From CAZLQF01 sp964561545 (GTDB taxonomy: Bacteria; Bacteroidota; Bacteroidia; CAILMK01; CAYYUA01), in NCBI GenBank assembly GCA_964561545.1, contig CAZLQF010000006.1, forward strand, positions 41,173 through 105,172: 64,000 nt of DNA, given 5' to 3'. Under the pieces are notes generated by a model, which made no database searches, was not told the DNA's origin, and worked only from the letters and a program-made list of their open reading frames with translations. This document shows positions 63,508 to 64,000 of this stretch, piece after piece. The first letter of the stretch is position 1, and every line of letters starts with the position of its first letter. The position numbers were made by a program, and so were the translations under genes.

Positions 63508-63873
63508 TTAAAATGTGATCACCTGGTACCCATCCTGGACAAGTGACCTTACACTGGGATGATTTTCATATTCATCCAACAAGGTAATACCGGCCTCTTT
63601 TACTTGATCGGTAACGCCAAATGCACCTGAACAAAATTTGCACGCACCCTTGATCTTATCTTTAACAGCTTCGTACATGGGATGGGCATCGTGGCTCGAA
63701 TCGGCAAGCTTGCCGACCCATTCGGTGCCTCCACCATCAAATACAATTTGCACTTCATCTCCATGATCTTTGAATTCCTTGGCAACTTCAAGTGCGTTCA
63801 CGGCCCTTCCCAGATCACCGTGACTTTCGGCTTCCGCCAGTATTAAGATAGCAATTTTATTCATATCGTTCAT
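63508..63873 (-). CDS. DsrE-family sulfur-relay-like protein
   Basis: A 121-aa DsrE/DsrF-like protein. It begins NKIAILILAEAESHGDLGRAVNALEVAKEFKDHGDEVQIVFDGGGTEWV and has the Cys pair KGACKFCSGAFGV. DsrE relatives shuttle sulfur on cysteines, but a general redox role is equally possible. The start is either the ATG at 63873 or the ATG three codons in. It is the first gene of the leftward redox operon 62129-63873. Confidence 0.9.
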   Translation of the reverse strand: MNDMNKIAILILAEAESHGDLGRAVNALEVAKEFKDHGDEVQIVFDGGGTEWVGKLADSSHDAHPMYEAVKDKIKGACKFCSGAFGVTDQVKEAGITLLDEYENHPSVRSLVQDGYQVITF

Positions 63874-63946
63874 TTTTTGTTATTACAAAAATGGTGTTTC
63901 AACATCAATTAAGAAGTCAGGTGGCTTACACTTAGTTGCAATGATC

Positions 63947-63982
63947 AAAAAAAGGCCACCCTTGAAAGGGCGGCCTTTTTTT
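63947..63982. terminator. Bidirectional intrinsic terminator
   Basis: AAAAAAAGGCC-A-CCC and GGG-C-GGCCTTTTTTT (63947-63961 with 63968-63982) form a long stem with a 6-base loop and A/T flanks. It most likely ends a rightward gene from outside or a leftward gene entering the window. Confidence 0.85.
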
Positions 63983-64000
63983 GATTGTTTAAAGTATGTA

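Noticed and set aside
1..64000. CRISPR array, restriction-modification, toxin-antitoxin or retron system.
   Set aside because: I saw no repeat-spacer pattern and no recognisable proteins of these systems in the window.

Overview
The window looks like a chromosomal segment of a gliding-type Bacteroidetes bacterium, most likely of the Cytophagales/Cytophagia. The evidence is a full-length sprA (type IX secretion/gliding), gldE directly after mutY-ssb, an extended ribosomal protein S1, TonB-linked outer-membrane proteins, a 30-residue COX24-type protein, promoter motifs of the TTG / TAnnTTTG type, and almost no Shine-Dalgarno sites. The DNA is AT-rich, with no CRISPR array, prophage or intact insertion sequence. 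Most of it is housekeeping sequence with a few accessory patches.

Layout. 1-8.6 kb: the end of a class A penicillin-binding protein, uvrC, an OmpA-type lipoprotein, RNase E/G, the COX24-type mini-gene, a TPR protein, HU, mutY and ssb. 8.8-15 kb: gldE, ribosomal protein S1 with a very long Ser/Thr/Lys tail, ispD and queA. 15-20.4 kb: membrane transport (MacB/FtsX-like permease, TrkH-type K+ channel, Nramp-related carrier) and apaG. 20.4-30 kb: a leftward cluster (74-aa ORF, ruvA, sprA, gcvH, vanZ-like, tonB). 30-33 kb: paaD-like gene, a small beta-rich protein resembling a T9SS sorting domain, a roughly 1.7-kb stretch with no intact gene, and tRNA-Pro(GGG) followed by a long palindrome. 33-44.4 kb: flavin reductase-like protein, fumarylacetoacetase-family enzyme, large hybrid histidine kinase, DUF4197 lipoprotein, TonB-dependent receptor, DUF547 lipoprotein, sirtuin and Rrf2 regulator. 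44.8-52 kb: sbcC and a small surface-polysaccharide patch (two glycosyltransferases and a sulfotransferase). 52-64 kb: uvrA, an ECF sigma factor with a conspicuous leader hairpin and a small partner gene, methylmalonyl-CoA epimerase, prfB with its programmed frameshift, yraN, rlmH, a hotdog thioesterase, map, a cupredoxin lipoprotein and a redox operon (flavodoxin-like reductase, peroxiredoxin-like lipoprotein, DsrE protein).

How it fits together. DNA repair and replication functions recur (uvrC, mutY, ssb, ruvA, sbcC, uvrA, HU), as do translation functions (rpsA, queA, prfB, map, rlmH, COX24-type protein). SprA, GldE, TonB and the TonB-dependent receptor serve envelope export, gliding and uptake. 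The signals I consider most worth a second look are the leader hairpin abutting the ECF sigma start codon, the roughly 115-bp palindrome at the 3' end of tRNA-Pro with a truncated tRNA copy 150 bp away, the S1 tail together with an unusually strong Shine-Dalgarno site in front of rpsA, and the stand-alone sorting-domain-like protein. I did not find an obviously new multi-gene defence or mobile system.
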